In this document: positions 46,072 through 46,845 of the stretch, piece after piece
Layout of the letters: each line of letters starts with the position of its first letter
How positions within the stretch are numbered: position 1 is the first letter of the stretch
Assembly (NCBI GenBank): GCA_000467715.1
Contig: AJFK01000389.1
Coordinates: forward strand, 1-46,845
Direction: 5' to 3'
Source of the DNA: Hysterium pulicare CBS 123377
Lineage: Eukaryota; Ascomycota; Dothideomycetes; Hysteriales; Hysteriaceae
DNA length: 46,845 nucleotides
Notes under the pieces: generated by a model
What the model was told of the DNA's origin: nothing
Databases searched by the model: none
Seen by the model: the letters and a program-made list of their open reading frames with translations, nothing else
Made by a program: the position numbers and the translations under genes

Positions 46072-46845
46072 ATGGCGGATGACAGCCCCTCTCCAGAGCC
46101 CTCCGCACAGAGCAGGAAACGTCCACCTTTTCCAGAAAGAGGCCGCGATGCTAAGGCCCCCACAAGGCCTAAAAACCATGACCGCAGCAGAAGCGGAGAA
46201 CGGCGACAACGATCTGCGAGTTCAGCAGACGAGAGATACAGGCGGAGAGGAGGCCACGATGACCGAAAGAGGCGCTCTGTGAGTAGATCGGAAGAGGAGA
46301 GAAGTAGACGGAAAGTTCCACGTTCTTTCAGCCCGTCAGACGACGAAGGGGAAAGGCGAAGGCCTAAACGGAGGAGTCGAAGCCGCAGCTTCGATAGGGC
46401 TGAAGAAAGGTCTCGGAAGCACGCTTTCAAGAGAGAAGAATCAGCGGAACAGCCAAGAAGGCGGAACTCGAGAGAGCGGAGGCCAAGGACTGGGTCAAGA
46501 GACAGAAGACCGAGAGATACCTCTCGAGGTCGCAGGCCAAGAGACAGGCTAAGAGACAAGTCAAGAGACAAGTCAAGAGACAGAAAGTCAAGGGATTGGT
46601 CTCGAGATGAGAAGCCAACTTATGCCCCAAGAGATCATGAACCCAAGGAAACGCTTCGAGATCGTTCAAGGGAGAGAGACAAAACAAGACGGAGAGTTCA
46701 ATCTCGCGACAGGAAACCACGTCGCTCAGCAAGCCCTATCCCCTACCGACCATCCCACAAACGCAGAGACAGATCGCCATCACCACCGCGACGCCATCGA
46801 AGGGACTCGCGTTCACCCCCCAGAAACAAGCGACCAAAGCCCTCT
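46072..46845 (+). CDS. RS-rich nuclear protein, N-terminal part (runs off window)
   Basis: An ATG at 46072 opens a frame that stays open for 258 codons to the window end, with no intron needed. It begins MADDSPSPEPSAQSRKRPP. The rest is almost wholly Arg, Ser, Asp, Glu, Lys and Pro, with RS, SRD and RDR runs (SRDKSRDRKSRD) and a later SPSPPRRHRR segment. RS domains of this kind mark pre-mRNA splicing factors and their partners, such as N-termini of Cwc22- or SR-like proteins. The defining folded domain must lie beyond the edge, so the family cannot be named. The strong RS bias produces long shadow ORFs on the other strand. Confidence 0.75.
   Translation, partial: MADDSPSPEPSAQSRKRPPFPERGRDAKAPTRPKNHDRSRSGERRQRSASSADERYRRRGGHDDRKRRSVSRSEEERSRRKVPRSFSPSDDEGERRRPKRRSRSRSFDRAEERSRKHAFKREESAEQPRRRNSRERRPRTGSRDRRPRDTSRGRRPRDRLRDKSRDKSRDRKSRDWSRDEKPTYAPRDHEPKETLRDRSRERDKTRRRVQSRDRKPRRSASPIPYRPSHKRRDRSPSPPRRHRRDSRSPPRNKRPKPS

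Noticed and set aside
46005-46571. 188-codon Leu/Ser-rich ORF on the minus strand near the window end
   Set aside because: It is the antisense shadow of the RS-rich frame, since RS codons reversed give Leu and Ser codons. No signal or domain of its own.

Overview
This is nuclear DNA of a filamentous ascomycete (Pezizomycotina). The genes are compact and mostly conserved single-copy eukaryotic ones. They are cut by many 49-75 bp introns with GT(A/T)NGT donors, CTAAC/CTGAC-like branch sites and CAG/TAG acceptors. The set (metacaspase, TFIIIC TPR subunit, fungal-type mitoferrin, COA6, a secreted type-B carboxylesterase) is typical of that group. Class or genus cannot be fixed from the sequence; Leotiomycetes or relatives is only a guess. 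I see no rRNA or tRNA gene, no CRISPR, no intact transposon and no recognisable viral relic.

Layout. 0.5-7.8 kb, all minus strand: a MIT-AAA ATPase of the Sap1/spastin-like group, a mitoferrin (MRS3/4) and mitochondrial asparaginyl-tRNA synthetase. 9-12.9 kb: a microbial-type PARG-like protein (+), then the divergent pair COA6 (-) and SYS1 (+). 13.2-18.2 kb: an unrecognised small secreted protein (-) and the large TFIIIC subunit TFC4/sfc4 (+). 18.7-21.3 kb: the divergent pair VPS4 (-) and prefoldin subunit 6 (+). 22.5-23.3 kb: a type-II haloacid dehalogenase. 23.3-26.9 kb: a gene-poor stretch. 26.9-31.9 kb: a very long Sec7-PH Arf exchange factor. 34.3-36.0 kb: a type-I metacaspase. 37.1-38.9 kb: a secreted carboxylesterase. 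39.4-40.0 kb: a small mitochondrial LEA-like protein with 11-residue repeats. 40.9-45.1 kb: a large fungal coiled-coil protein (-). From 46.07 kb to the window edge: the start of an RS-rich, splicing-factor-like protein (+).

How the genes fit together. There is no metabolic cluster. Two themes recur. One is membrane traffic: VPS4 in ESCRT disassembly, SYS1 at the Golgi, the Sec7 GEF, and the Sap1-like AAA. The other is mitochondrial function: mitoferrin, AsnRS, COA6 and the LEA-like protein. This looks like ordinary gene mixing rather than an operon-like unit. I joined exons by hand and checked reading phase across every junction. Coding lengths came out as whole codon numbers for all the main genes. 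The N-terminus of the coiled-coil gene and the start codon of the Sec7 gene remain uncertain.

I did not find a convincing undescribed system. The points most worth a second look are the altered signature motif of the PARG-like protein, the mitochondrial 11-mer-repeat protein, the stop-free 54-nt SYS1 intron, the 27-nt VPS4 exon, the unrecognised secreted protein, and the long introns of the coiled-coil gene.
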